64,000 nucleotides of DNA from positions 16,397 through 80,396 of IMG/VR virus record IMGVR_UViG_3300037278_000728. One strand, 5' to 3'. Positions 39,287 through 47,600 of the stretch are shown in pieces. Positions within the stretch are counted from its first letter, which is position 1. Each line of letters starts with the position of its first letter. The notes below the pieces were generated by a model. It was not told the DNA's origin. It saw only the letters and a program-made list of their open reading frames with translations, and made no database searches. The translations under genes and the position numbers were made by a program. The DNA comes from a virus.

Positions 39287-41329
39287 ATGATATTAAATGA
39301 ATTACAAAAACCCGTTAATTTAGAATCATTGTTGACAGAATATTTCGATATTTCGGTATCCAATCTTACTCCTAATAAGATTAGCCACCTTTTGGAAACG
39401 ACACGACAAAAATTAGATGTTATTAGAAATAGTAATAGATTCCATACAAGTGAGCGCGATAAAACTTACATGGGATTATTAACACTGGAAAATTTGCTAA
39501 CTGAGCGATCTCCTGGGAAGTACGCCGCGCGCCGATCAATTAATCCTGCTACTCAAGCTATTCCCGATGAGCAAGCGGCTCAGCCGGAATCCCCTGCAGA
39601 AACTTCAGCCGAGCCAGAAGGAACACCTCCTACGGCTGCGCCTGAAGGAAATCAACCGGTGGCTGCTGCGCCGGCGCAGCAAGAGCCCGCGCCAGAAACT
39701 CAACCCGAGCCCACCGGCGTAGAAACTCAGACTCCCACTACAGGCTCGATACGACCAACTTTAGGAAATAGAGTTAAGTCGGCCGCTTCTGCAGCACACG
39801 CGGTAGCGAGCCCAGCTATTTCTAGAATTGCTCACACTGCGGGCTCTGCATTAGGAGCATTTGTACAAGGAATGAAGGGCAATACAATTCATAAAGATTG
39901 GGGTAAGGTTGTTAACACTGATGCTGCTGGAAATCCCATTAGACCGCCGAGGACAACTACTGAAATTTCTTCGTACACAACTAAGATTTTACAGGATCCT
40001 TCTTTTAAAAATTTGTCTCAGGCTGCTAAACAAAAATTATCAGATTATATTTCTCGAATCGCCAAAACTCGGACTGCGCCAAACCCTAATGATATTACTA
40101 CGTTATTGCAAAGGGATCCGGCGTTTTCTAGAGCAACTCCCAATGAAAAAAAATCAGTAACAACCGAACTTGAAAAAGTAACAGATTATCTTACCTCGAA
40201 AACACCAGCCGCTCCCGTTCCGAACGCAGCTTCACCCGCGGCCCCCACGCCTCCGGCAGCAACCACGCAGGCAAATAACCCCCCGGCTAAGGCGCCAGCC
40301 GCAAATAGTAATCCCGCTCCCACTAAACATGTTCCGACAAAGATAGAAAAGGATGTGTATAGTGCATTGTGTAATCAAGGCTTTAAAAAGCAAGATGCTG
40401 CTCGAGCTATTGATGCCGCAATTAAATCAAATCCGGAAGCAGCAAATAATTTTAACGAATTATTCAAAGTAGCATTGCACGGCGGCCGAACTGAAAATCA
40501 GCCGGTAAATAAAGTTGGAGAAAGCATCTATATGAAAAAGACAAAGATTGTAGAAAATGCCCTGAAGTCCCGAGCTAGAAAATTATTAAAAGAAGGCGAG
40601 ATTGAATCTGCGCAATCTGTACTAGCGGCAAAAGATTTGGTTGATAGATTAGCCGATACTATTTCTGAATTGGGTAAGATGTCTAACGATGAATTACCTG
40701 CCCTAGTAGATTCAATTCGAACTAGTTTAGGAGCAGAACAAGCGGATAGGTATCAGACGACTGCAAATACAGTTATTAATGATTTATTAACTTCAGTTAA
40801 GGAAAAGAAGACTGAATTAGAAAACGCAACTCTTGTTTTATCGGGCGACGAGCCAACTGCTGCTACCGATTTAGCATTACCTGAGGAAGTACCGGCAGAA
40901 GGCGATGAAGATATTGATTCATCTGCTTTTGATGCCCCGGTTACTAAGAAAAAGAATCCTTTAGGAAGAGAGACTCGTATGCCTGCATCAGAAAGTCTTA
41001 TTAACCTTGAAAAAGAATTAGCGGAATGTCTTGGTATGAAAGTTAAAACTAAAAAGTTGATTGAATCAAAGAAAACAATAGATGCTAAAATTGTCGCTCT
41101 TAATGAGGCATTAAAGAAAACCGATGTTAAGAAAAATCCCAAGGCTGCTCGTAGATTAGCTGAAGCTATTAGACAGCTTGCAACGGAAGCAGTTAAAACG
41201 GAGAACAAGAACGCATCATCGGATAAGCCACATGCGTTTGTTCCTGGAAAAACATTTGCAAAAAATTGCAAAATTTGCCTAGGAGCAAAAAGCAAGGCCA
41301 TTCATCAAAAAAAGATTGAAAAGAAGTAA
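39287..41329 (+). CDS. Prohead core / internal virion protein precursor (predicted)
   Basis: 680 residues. N terminus MILNELQKP has an L-N-E site, with more LxE-like sites (SLLTEYF, NLLTERS, VGES, PASES). Residues ~85-170 and ~300-350 are Pro/Ala-rich linkers. The segment from ~420 (MKKTKIVENALKSRARKLLK, AAKDLVDRLADTISELGKMS, DELPALVDSIRTSLGAEQA) resembles a helical core protein I recall from rhizobial and marine T4-like phages. The C terminus is basic. A cleaved prohead core protein or scaffold is inferred. Confidence 0.55.
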   Translation: MILNELQKPVNLESLLTEYFDISVSNLTPNKISHLLETTRQKLDVIRNSNRFHTSERDKTYMGLLTLENLLTERSPGKYAARRSINPATQAIPDEQAAQPESPAETSAEPEGTPPTAAPEGNQPVAAAPAQQEPAPETQPEPTGVETQTPTTGSIRPTLGNRVKSAASAAHAVASPAISRIAHTAGSALGAFVQGMKGNTIHKDWGKVVNTDAAGNPIRPPRTTTEISSYTTKILQDPSFKNLSQAAKQKLSDYISRIAKTRTAPNPNDITTLLQRDPAFSRATPNEKKSVTTELEKVTDYLTSKTPAAPVPNAASPAAPTPPAATTQANNPPAKAPAANSNPAPTKHVPTKIEKDVYSALCNQGFKKQDAARAIDAAIKSNPEAANNFNELFKVALHGGRTENQPVNKVGESIYMKKTKIVENALKSRARKLLKEGEIESAQSVLAAKDLVDRLADTISELGKMSNDELPALVDSIRTSLGAEQADRYQTTANTVINDLLTSVKEKKTELENATLVLSGDEPTAATDLALPEEVPAEGDEDIDSSAFDAPVTKKKNPLGRETRMPASESLINLEKELAECLGMKVKTKKLIESKKTIDAKIVALNEALKKTDVKKNPKAARRLAEAIRQLATEAVKTENKNASSDKPHAFVPGKTFAKNCKICLGAKSKAIHQKKIEKK

Positions 41330-41340
41330 GGATAAAAATC

Positions 41341-41823
41341 ATGCCAATGCCGCAAACTAAAACTGATCCATTATTACGGAATAAACTAATTACTGTCTTG
41401 TCATTTTTGAAGCATAAAGCCGAAGATAAGGGGTTAGAGCCGGTGATTTCGGTCAAGAAATTAATCGATCTTTTGGGAATACATATTACGTATTCCCAAT
41501 TGGCCGAGTTAACTAAGGACCCTAGTATTTCCCACGAAATTAAATCTATTAATAAGAATCAGGTTACCCTTTCCTTAGGGGAAGAGGAAATTCCGATGGC
41601 AGTACCTGATGAATTTTCTCCAAATGATTTTGAAAATGAACCTTCAGATGAAGTTCCAGAGGAATCCGAGGAAGAATTTAATCCTGAAGATTTTCAGGCC
41701 CCGGACGAGGGAGAAAGTGCATCGGCAGATACTTCTGATGAAGATCAAGAGCGAGAAGACGTTAGTATATCATCCGGTGGTTTGGTTCAATCTATGGCCA
41801 AACGCGCGGCCTCTAGAAAGTAG
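41341..41823 (+). CDS. Acidic structural-operon protein
   Basis: 160 residues. The first ~80 form a compact helical domain (LLRNKLITVLSFLKHKAEDK, VISVKKLIDLLG); residues 80-145 are extremely acidic (DEVPEESEEEFNPEDFQAPD). A scaffold or core accessory, co-transcribed with the preceding gene, is a reasonable guess. No family is recognised. Confidence 0.55.
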   Translation: MPMPQTKTDPLLRNKLITVLSFLKHKAEDKGLEPVISVKKLIDLLGIHITYSQLAELTKDPSISHEIKSINKNQVTLSLGEEEIPMAVPDEFSPNDFENEPSDEVPEESEEEFNPEDFQAPDEGESASADTSDEDQEREDVSISSGGLVQSMAKRAASRK

Positions 41824-41824
41824 C

Positions 41825-41853
41825 TTGTATATCTCTAACAGAACTGCTATAAT
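41825..41853 (+). promoter_or_regulatory. Sigma70-like promoter, leaderless configuration
   Basis: TTGTAT, 17-base spacer, TATAAT (41848-41853) with extended TGC; ATG 41859 follows after 5 bases. Confidence 0.7.
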
Positions 41854-41858
41854 TACTT

Positions 41859-42545
41859 ATGGTTGTTGAAAAGTTCCCTTATAAAACATTGCATCGCGAA
41901 TCTGTTAATGGCAAGAGATTATATTCTTGCCCTAACGGAGAACGTCTCCCATCAGTTACTACGATACTTTCCGCAACAAAATCTGAAGAGTCAATACAAG
42001 CATTAAATAATTGGCGAAAATATAAAGGTGCCGAGAAACCGGCCGAGATTACGGCCATCGCGGGTTCTAGGGGCACAAGAATGCACAAATATCTTGAAAA
42101 TTATGTGCAAACCGATTATATGGGTGAACCCGGAACCAATCCTTATTCAATTCAAGCCTATCATATGGCAAAAGTTATTGTAGAAAAAGGATTATCCGAT
42201 GTAGATATTTTTTTGGGTTCGGAAGTTAGTTTGTATTTTCCTGGTCTTTTTGCCGGCGCAACCGACTTAGTCGGAAAAATGAAAGATGGCGAATTAGCCA
42301 TCTTAGACTACAAGCAAACCAACAGGCCGAAGAAGGAAGCCTGGGTTGAAGATTATCGATGTCAATTATGCGCATACGCATTGGCTCATAATGAATTATA
42401 CGGAACTAATATACGTCGTGGTATAATTTTAATGTGTTCTGGTGATTTAGAGTTTCAAAGATTTGAAGTTGATGAAACAAATTTTGACAAATATAGCGAC
42501 CAGTGGTGGATTAGAGTCGCAGAATATTATAATATTCCGTGGTGA
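41859..42545 (+). CDS. RecB-like PD-(D/E)XK exonuclease
   Basis: 228 residues. PSVTTILSATKS near the N terminus, GSRGTRMHKYLENYV (~residues 67-82), then the nuclease core GLFAGATDLVG (Asp, ~128), ELAILDYKQTNR (D-x-K, ~142-153) and WVEDYRCQLCAYALA (QxxxY). This matches RecB/Cas4-family nucleases found in T4-like cyanophages. Likely a 5'-3' or single-strand exonuclease in recombination or host DNA degradation. Leaderless start. Confidence 0.8.
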   Translation: MVVEKFPYKTLHRESVNGKRLYSCPNGERLPSVTTILSATKSEESIQALNNWRKYKGAEKPAEITAIAGSRGTRMHKYLENYVQTDYMGEPGTNPYSIQAYHMAKVIVEKGLSDVDIFLGSEVSLYFPGLFAGATDLVGKMKDGELAILDYKQTNRPKKEAWVEDYRCQLCAYALAHNELYGTNIRRGIILMCSGDLEFQRFEVDETNFDKYSDQWWIRVAEYYNIPW

Positions 42546-42555
42546 AAAAGGAAAT

Positions 42556-42987
42556 ATGGAAAAAAATAAAGAAGTTAAAGTGGCCTGGCTAGGCAAACCT
42601 GAGGCGCGGATTTTAAGTATCAGAGCCTTTCGTAAATATATCGATACCATTTCGTTTGAGGAAGCTGTAAAGTTAGTTCAAAAAAATTGGAACAATAGTC
42701 CAAAGATCAAAAAGTTTCAATTTGAATTACAAGATATTACCCATTGGCCAACGCCGTGGGAATTATTCAGTCAGACAATTTTTTGTGCTAACTCTCAGGT
42801 GGTAGGCGCATTCTATACATTACTATTATCAGAACACGTCAAAAAACATGATTTTAGTTTAGCCATTATCGATGATGTAATTCAGGGTATAAATGGTGCA
42901 ATTGTGTTGGATAATTTTCCATTGACAAATTTGAATGTAGTGACTATGATTAAAAGAGAAAATATTTTAAAGAAGTTAGAGGGATAA
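42556..42987 (+). CDS. Conserved T4-like phage protein of unknown function
   Basis: 143 residues from ATG 42556, AAAGGAAA upstream. Signature QDITHWPTPWELFSQTIFCA, a block I recall in many large myoviruses; helical. The sequence VVGAFYTLLLSEHVKKHDFS follows. Function unknown. Confidence 0.65.
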   Translation: MEKNKEVKVAWLGKPEARILSIRAFRKYIDTISFEEAVKLVQKNWNNSPKIKKFQFELQDITHWPTPWELFSQTIFCANSQVVGAFYTLLLSEHVKKHDFSLAIIDDVIQGINGAIVLDNFPLTNLNVVTMIKRENILKKLEG

Positions 42988-42988
42988 T

Positions 42989-43300
42989 ATGGAAGATACA
43001 ATTTATTGTTTTAAGTTAGTAACCGGTGAAGAGATTATTTCACGCCTTACTCCTGCCCTAGATTATATGGAACCGAACACCGATACTTTTTCCTTGGATA
43101 ATCCACGGTCAATTATGCCAGTTAATGATAGACTAAGTTTAGGCTTGGCATTAATAGGTGCCAATCCAGATAAGCCGATTATTCTTAAGAAGTCAGCGAT
43201 TGTTTGCTACACGGCTAATGTAAGGGACGCTCTTAAGACTGCTTATCTTAGTGCTATTAGTAATATTGTTTTGCCTGGTAAGCAAAATTTAATGGGGTAA
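42989..43300 (+). CDS. Sm-like small protein (predicted)
   Basis: 103 residues. MEDTIYCFKLVTGEEIISRL and NPRSIMPVND resemble the two Sm-motif strands of phage Hfq/LSm-like proteins, with an extra C-terminal helix (ANVRDALKTAYLSAISNIVL). RNA binding is inferred from fold pattern only. Confidence 0.5.
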   Translation: MEDTIYCFKLVTGEEIISRLTPALDYMEPNTDTFSLDNPRSIMPVNDRLSLGLALIGANPDKPIILKKSAIVCYTANVRDALKTAYLSAISNIVLPGKQNLMG

Positions 43301-43307
43301 ATACAAT

Positions 43308-45308
43308 ATGAACTCATTATCAGGTGTGCAATTAATAGCAGCCGCAGGATTACAAGCAGGTGAAGGATTGGCGCCGCCGAATATTAGCGCCAATCTTTCT
43401 GCATATAATTCCATTCAAACAGTTAATAATTGGAATATTATCTATAACAATGCGGCCGAAGTAGGGGTTACTGCCAGCAATACTATCGCGTTGCGTAGTA
43501 TTGGATCAAATTCTTTTCCCCAGTTATTTGGGCAAGTTCCCAATGATTTTAGTTCTAACCTAGGAACCGGACCACTAATTAGTATAACAAGTGCTCGTAC
43601 TTCAAATTTATTTGCGGGTAGTTCTACGGCCAATGTGTTCCTACAAACGCTAGGTCAGGCTCAAAGTTATGCGGCTCAGGCAGCATTAACAATTAACAGC
43701 GCAGCTTCGGCTCAATGGCCGAATGGAGCAAATGCATCTGTCACGGGTGGGTTTTCAGAAATAGCCGGTAATAATATATCTGGTGTAGCGGAAGCCTTTA
43801 TACAATGCGGGTCTCTTATGACACCGTCAGATATATATAATGGGCTCGATGGGTTTAGTAATGCAGGCTGTTTTTTACAATTATTAAATGCTGGGGATAA
43901 TACAATTGGTAATTTACATCTTAATTTCTTCGGAAAATCTATTGTTGATCCATCGACAGGAAATTCATATATAATTGATAAAGATTTATTTACTATGATT
44001 TTAGATGCTCCGATGGGAAAAACACCGGATGATACTTTTCAGGTAGCTTCCCTAAATCCATTTGATGCATTGGTTGGAATTGCGGCAAACGCAGCGTTAG
44101 TAGATACAAACGATCTAGATGCCGTTATAACTTTTTTCGGAGTGTCGGGATCGCAAATTAATGTGTGGACGGATTGTTTATCGTTACCAATAATTTTAGG
44201 AAGCGCGGCTACAAATTCTATCGAAACTTCTATCGGTGTGACTCCTCTCGATTCATATGCGTTACTTAAAGCATTAAGTGTAAATATAACCGGACTTAAT
44301 AATATTGCGTCAATTGGTGATTTAGGACGAACGATGTATAAAATTATTCCATTGATTGGCACACCGAATATTTCGGCAATGCCTGCCCCCGTATCGGTGT
44401 CTGATTTTTCAAATCTTAAGGCATCGGTGGGTCCGGGTTCTGGTGCGAATGGTAATCCAACAGTTGATGATATATTAGGGTCGACTAATTATAACGACGC
44501 ATTATATTCGACCATTCAGGTTATTAAACAATTAATGGGAACAACTCAGTACGGCAATATTAGTTCTGATACCGGTAATATTGCGAATGCTTTGGTGAAT
44601 GGAATTTCAACCCCGGTATATCTGAGTAACGGCAATAGTTATTCTGATATTAATTCGCTCTGTGCTAATGGTGTAGTTCTAATTAATAGTACATCTGCTA
44701 GTTTAGAAAATGTTGCCCCAACATTGGCAAATGTTTCGTTGTTATCGGCGTATAATGGTATTGCGGAAACCCATAATAATAGTATTGCGTTGGCTCCGAC
44801 TGTTGGGTTAACGCCGGCAAATATTGCTGGGTTCGCCTCAGATTCATTGGCAGCAATTACTAAATTATCAGGATTAACCGGAATTATTATGAGTGTTGTA
44901 CAGCGCTTTCATGCTCCGAGTACAAAGACTAATATTGATTTACCTTCCCAGTCGGCTATATTTTTACAGACTCCTAGTCCATCGGCGTTAACCGCATTTC
45001 CCTCCCAATTATCTAGTATGGCGGCATCGGTTGCTTCACAAACTAATCTATCCGCCCTGCCGAGTTTATCGGCACTTTCGCAAATTCCCGGGATTGACGA
45101 GACTACCGGTTTAGGGTTGACTTCAAATTTAATAGATAAAACAACGATTTCTGGGCAAGCATTATCCGCGACGATAACCGAAGCGGTCAATAATCAGACG
45201 CTATCGGCCTCCGGATTAATACCTACATCATTAATGCCAAATTCAAATATTTTGCCGACATTGCCCACAGGAATTAATACGCTAGGCGGGGGATTAATAA
45301 AAGGGTAA
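43308..45308 (+). CDS. Large tail/baseplate-type virion protein (predicted)
   Basis: 666 residues, rich in Ser, Ala, Asn, Thr and Gly with few charges. It starts MNSLSGVQLIAAAGLQAGEG and contains many short helical Ala/Ser stretches and DIYNGLDGFSNAGCFLQLLN-type segments. No catalytic residues, signal peptide or clear membrane span. Length and composition suggest a tail, hub or baseplate component. I recall similar uncharacterised proteins in other T4-like phages but cannot name it. Confidence 0.55.
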   Translation: MNSLSGVQLIAAAGLQAGEGLAPPNISANLSAYNSIQTVNNWNIIYNNAAEVGVTASNTIALRSIGSNSFPQLFGQVPNDFSSNLGTGPLISITSARTSNLFAGSSTANVFLQTLGQAQSYAAQAALTINSAASAQWPNGANASVTGGFSEIAGNNISGVAEAFIQCGSLMTPSDIYNGLDGFSNAGCFLQLLNAGDNTIGNLHLNFFGKSIVDPSTGNSYIIDKDLFTMILDAPMGKTPDDTFQVASLNPFDALVGIAANAALVDTNDLDAVITFFGVSGSQINVWTDCLSLPIILGSAATNSIETSIGVTPLDSYALLKALSVNITGLNNIASIGDLGRTMYKIIPLIGTPNISAMPAPVSVSDFSNLKASVGPGSGANGNPTVDDILGSTNYNDALYSTIQVIKQLMGTTQYGNISSDTGNIANALVNGISTPVYLSNGNSYSDINSLCANGVVLINSTSASLENVAPTLANVSLLSAYNGIAETHNNSIALAPTVGLTPANIAGFASDSLAAITKLSGLTGIIMSVVQRFHAPSTKTNIDLPSQSAIFLQTPSPSALTAFPSQLSSMAASVASQTNLSALPSLSALSQIPGIDETTGLGLTSNLIDKTTISGQALSATITEAVNNQTLSASGLIPTSLMPNSNILPTLPTGINTLGGGLIKG

Positions 45309-45400
45309 AGCCAGAAAGAAAAAGATACCCCGGAAGTTCACTACGCTAGAGGATGCATTTCGATACTAATTAATCACTTGACATAAGTTGTTATTTTTGG

Positions 45401-45408
45401 TATAAATA
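45401..45408 (+). promoter_or_regulatory. T4-type late promoter, leaderless configuration
   Basis: TATAAATA, 6 bases before ATG 45415 of the cell-wall hydrolase. Confidence 0.7.
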
Positions 45409-45414
45409 TATACT

Positions 45415-45855
45415 ATGACTAAAATAACAACTACCATACTATGCGGGGTTCTATTTGTCTCTGCGGTTTTATATGCAGAGCCACCTTCGCGTGATCAAAC
45501 TTGTTTGGCGAATGCTATTTTTCGAGAAGCCGGTGGAGAACCATTACTAGGACAATACGCTGTCGGCGAAGTAATTATGAATCGGCTTAACACCTTACCA
45601 AAGGCTACTGTGTGTTCAATTGTTAACGACCACGTTGGTAACCACTGGCAATTTGGATTTCATAAGTTTTCCCAACATCAGGTTAATTTCAAAACACAAT
45701 CAAAATTTTTTAGTTTGGCAGCGACAATTTTAAAAAGATCGGATCCAATTCGATTGCCACGAAATATTTTGTATTTTAACAATTTTCGATTTCGATCTCG
45801 AAAATATCATTTTTATTGTAAAATTGGACGAATGCAATTTTTTTCAAAAACATAA
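45415..45855 (+). CDS. SleB-type cell-wall hydrolase with signal peptide (endolysin candidate)
   Basis: 146 residues. An N-terminal signal peptide (MTKITTTILCGVLFVSAVLY, then A-E-P) precedes CLANAIFREAGGEPLLGQYA and VGEVIMNRLNT, the catalytic Glu region of the SleB/hydrolase_2 family, with TVCSIVNDH and WQFGFHK following. It would cut peptidoglycan glycan strands after export, so it probably needs no classical holin for transport. The late promoter fits lysis timing; a terminator follows. Confidence 0.8.
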   Translation: MTKITTTILCGVLFVSAVLYAEPPSRDQTCLANAIFREAGGEPLLGQYAVGEVIMNRLNTLPKATVCSIVNDHVGNHWQFGFHKFSQHQVNFKTQSKFFSLAATILKRSDPIRLPRNILYFNNFRFRSRKYHFYCKIGRMQFFSKT

Positions 45856-45863
45856 AATTATTG

Positions 45864-45891
45864 GGAATTGTCGGTTGACAATTCCTTTTTT
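45864..45891 (+). terminator. Terminator overlapping the next promoter
   Basis: GGAATTGTC-GGTT-GACAATTCC followed by T6. The loop and 3' arm contain the TTGACA -35 box of the following promoter. Confidence 0.8.
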
Positions 45892-45903
45892 CTTTGCTAT
45901 TAT
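45875..45903 (+). promoter_or_regulatory. Sigma70 promoter embedded in terminator, leaderless
   Basis: TTGACA (45875-45880), 17-base spacer, TATTAT (45898-45903) with extended TGC; ATG 45910 follows after 6 bases. Confidence 0.75.
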
Positions 45904-45909
45904 AATTAT

Positions 45910-46134
45910 ATGATGATTAAACTTCACAAGCAACAAGTTGCCCAGATCTCTTCCACAATTATCGATGTCGACTCGATTGCTAAGGCTATTGAAAAAACCG
46001 AACGCCTTCTAAAAAATACGACCAATCCGGATGCAAAGATGATCTGGATGCGTAATATGCACAAACTGAAACTGGCCTGGCAAAATGCTATGGTCGAGAT
46101 CGAAACTAATGGTAAATATAATTTCTTCAATTAA
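45910..46134 (+). CDS. Small early protein, probably leaderless
   Basis: 74 residues from ATG 45910 (MMIKLHKQQVAQISSTIIDV..). The longer in-frame extension runs through the promoter/terminator. Helical; a second ATG follows at once. Function unknown. Confidence 0.6.
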   Translation: MMIKLHKQQVAQISSTIIDVDSIAKAIEKTERLLKNTTNPDAKMIWMRNMHKLKLAWQNAMVEIETNGKYNFFN

Positions 46135-46360
46135 TTATGAAACATTAGTGAAAAATGTTTACCCCGATGCCAAGATTTATTCTGCATGGGATTATTCTAA
46201 CGGTTGGTGCGATACTTTGTTATCAATCGATTGGCATCGATCTCGTTTTATAACAGCGCCTATTAGATACGATTATATGTCACCAAAGGATCGTCCAAAT
46301 TTATGGAAGTTGGCGTGGGATAAAATTCAACGAGAACTAATCTGGAAATTGTCAGAATGA
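46109..46360 (+). CDS. Small early protein ending in RELIWKLSE
   Basis: 83 residues from ATG 46109 (MVNIISSINYETLVKNVYPD..), overlapping the previous gene. It is a paralogue of the leftward gene at 18840-19103 and of the broken gene that follows (INYKTLVKTIYPYAKL..). Function unknown. Confidence 0.6.
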   Translation: MVNIISSINYETLVKNVYPDAKIYSAWDYSNGWCDTLLSIDWHRSRFITAPIRYDYMSPKDRPNLWKLAWDKIQRELIWKLSE

Positions 46361-46588
46361 TAAATTATAAAACGCTTGTTAAAACAATTTATCCATATGC
46401 GAAACTATGGCAAACAGATACAGTTTTTGGTGTCTATGTATGGATTACGCCTCATAAATCGAAGTATGACGGACGTTTGATAGCCGAGTGAGTACACATA
46501 TGTATACAAGAATGAATACAGTAGGCATATATGGAAATTGGCATATGAAAATATTCAAAACGAGTTAATTAAGAAATTTGAGGAGTGA
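46357..46588 (+). pseudogene. Frameshifted tandem paralogue of the preceding gene
   Basis: ATGA overlap start, MINYKTLVKTIYPYAKLWQT.. runs to a TGA at 46489-46491. A +1 frame then continues (EYTYVYKNEYSRHIWKLAYE.. ending IQNELIKKFEE at 46588), matching the end of the intact paralogue (NLWKLAWDKIQRELIWKLSE). One indel near 46485-46490 explains the break. Confidence 0.65.
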
Positions 46589-46664
46589 AACCCTTCTCGT
46601 TGAGTAAGATAAAAGAAGCGCGGTGAAGTATATATCAATATCACTAGAAGCACAAGGAGGAAGT

Positions 46665-46946
46665 ATGATAGACAAATACCAAAAGGCAATCGATCAGGTG
46701 ATCGACACTTTCGATTTCGAAAAGGTGCATATTTATATGGCCTTGACGGGATGGACATACCATGATTCGGGGAAAACCACTCCTACTATCGAAGACCTTA
46801 AGAAGCTTGCCCGACGTTTGCTTGCAGAGGTTGCCGGCAGCCAGACCCAATGGGCGTCAACTGGTGGGTTCCGTGCTGATTTTTTCCGAGACCCGGAAGA
46901 ACTGACTTTATCATTCGTTGCTGTTGAATCCGCAGTTTACGTTTAA
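46665..46946 (+). CDS. Small conserved phage protein
   Basis: 93 residues from ATG 46665 behind a strong AAGGAGG; an upstream in-frame GTG would place that site inside the gene. ALTGWTYHDSGKTTPTIEDL, STGGFRADFF and LTLSFVAVES are a pattern I recall in small phage proteins. This part of the window is visibly more GC-rich than the core. Function unknown. Confidence 0.65.
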   Translation: MIDKYQKAIDQVIDTFDFEKVHIYMALTGWTYHDSGKTTPTIEDLKKLARRLLAEVAGSQTQWASTGGFRADFFRDPEELTLSFVAVESAVYV

Positions 46947-46955
46947 AGAGGAAGT

Positions 46956-47045
46956 ATGCGACCTGATTTAAGTAATGCGCTAAACAATGACTTTCGAGTA
47001 CTCGAAAGCTGGGCAGAAGACAATGGATATGTGAAGGCGGAATAG
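46956..47045 (+). CDS. Very small ORF (29 aa)
   Basis: MRPDLSNALNNDFRVLESWA.. with AGAGGAAG before ATG 46956, ending 8 bases before the next start. Well placed in the operon; function unknown. Confidence 0.5.
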   Translation: MRPDLSNALNNDFRVLESWAEDNGYVKAE

Positions 47046-47053
47046 GAGACAAT

Positions 47054-47284
47054 ATGTTAATAAGCGAATTCAGCTTGAGAAATAATGACCCACTTTCGGA
47101 TATTGTCCTGTTTGCCGGGTCGTTCCTCGAACGAAGGGGGGAACTATTTGGGACAACTTTTATTGTTCACACCGCCGTAGACAAAGCGGCTGAGATGATT
47201 ACGGTCCAGTTCGAAGAAGACGAAGATTGGGTCGAATTCCGGAGGCAACTTCGGAGTAGGGATATACCAGAGGATTGGACATAG
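47054..47284 (+). CDS. Small early protein with MLISEF start
   Basis: 76 residues, TAGGAGA before ATG. Begins MLISEFSLRNN, sharing the M-x-I-x-E start of several putative packaged proteins, but its early-type context makes packaging doubtful. C-terminal half acidic with VQFEEDEDWVEFRRQLRSRD. Function unknown. Confidence 0.6.
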   Translation: MLISEFSLRNNDPLSDIVLFAGSFLERRGELFGTTFIVHTAVDKAAEMITVQFEEDEDWVEFRRQLRSRDIPEDWT

Positions 47285-47358
47285 TGGAAGATTTGGCCGC
47301 TCTAAAATCGGGCCCAGCAATGAAGTATCTATTAATATCAAAAGGAGCACAGCAATAA
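47284..47358 (+). CDS. Possible 24-residue leader ORF
   Basis: GTG 47284 (MEDLAALKSGPAMKYLLISK..) to TAA 47356-47358. It contains a copy of the ATGAAGTATCTATxAAT segment that also starts the next gene and occurs at 46623, so it may be a duplicated 5' end rather than a functional gene. Confidence 0.3.
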   Translation: MEDLAALKSGPAMKYLLISKGAQQ

Positions 47359-47384
47359 AGTATCTATCAATTATTCTGTTTGTA

Positions 47385-47600
47385 TTGGCTACGAGCGTAT
47401 GCTCGGCGCAGAATTGTCATACCAATGTAGACCTGACTGAGCAAGCAAAGGCCGCTGTTATAGCCGGTCACGGTCTGGGCGCTTATTACGAGGTCAACGA
47501 TTGCTCGTGGCATCCCGGTAAGAATCCACGAGATGCGCAGACGGTTAAACCCGCATTGCCGCCCGAGCAAAACGTTAGTCTGGATACGCCAACTCATTAG
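47385..47600 (+). CDS. Small secreted Cys-containing protein with damaged or ATA start
   Basis: The formal start is TTG 47385, but the frame is open back to ATA 47355, giving IKYLSIILFVLATSVCSA followed by QNCHTN, a textbook signal peptide if the first codon were ATG. AAAGGAG lies 8 bases before the ATA. So the ATG appears mutated to ATA, or ATA is used. The mature part has three Cys and a Pro-rich end. After the TAG at 47598, another frame reads LADAQRAVEAVADKSPTYRT.., which may be the lost C terminus. Confidence 0.45.
   Translation: MATSVCSAQNCHTNVDLTEQAKAAVIAGHGLGAYYEVNDCSWHPGKNPRDAQTVKPALPPEQNVSLDTPTH

Noticed and set aside
40753-41301. 182-residue reverse-strand ORF inside the core-protein gene
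   Set aside because: Antisense shadow of an Ala/Lys-rich frame; no start signals and no recognisable motif.
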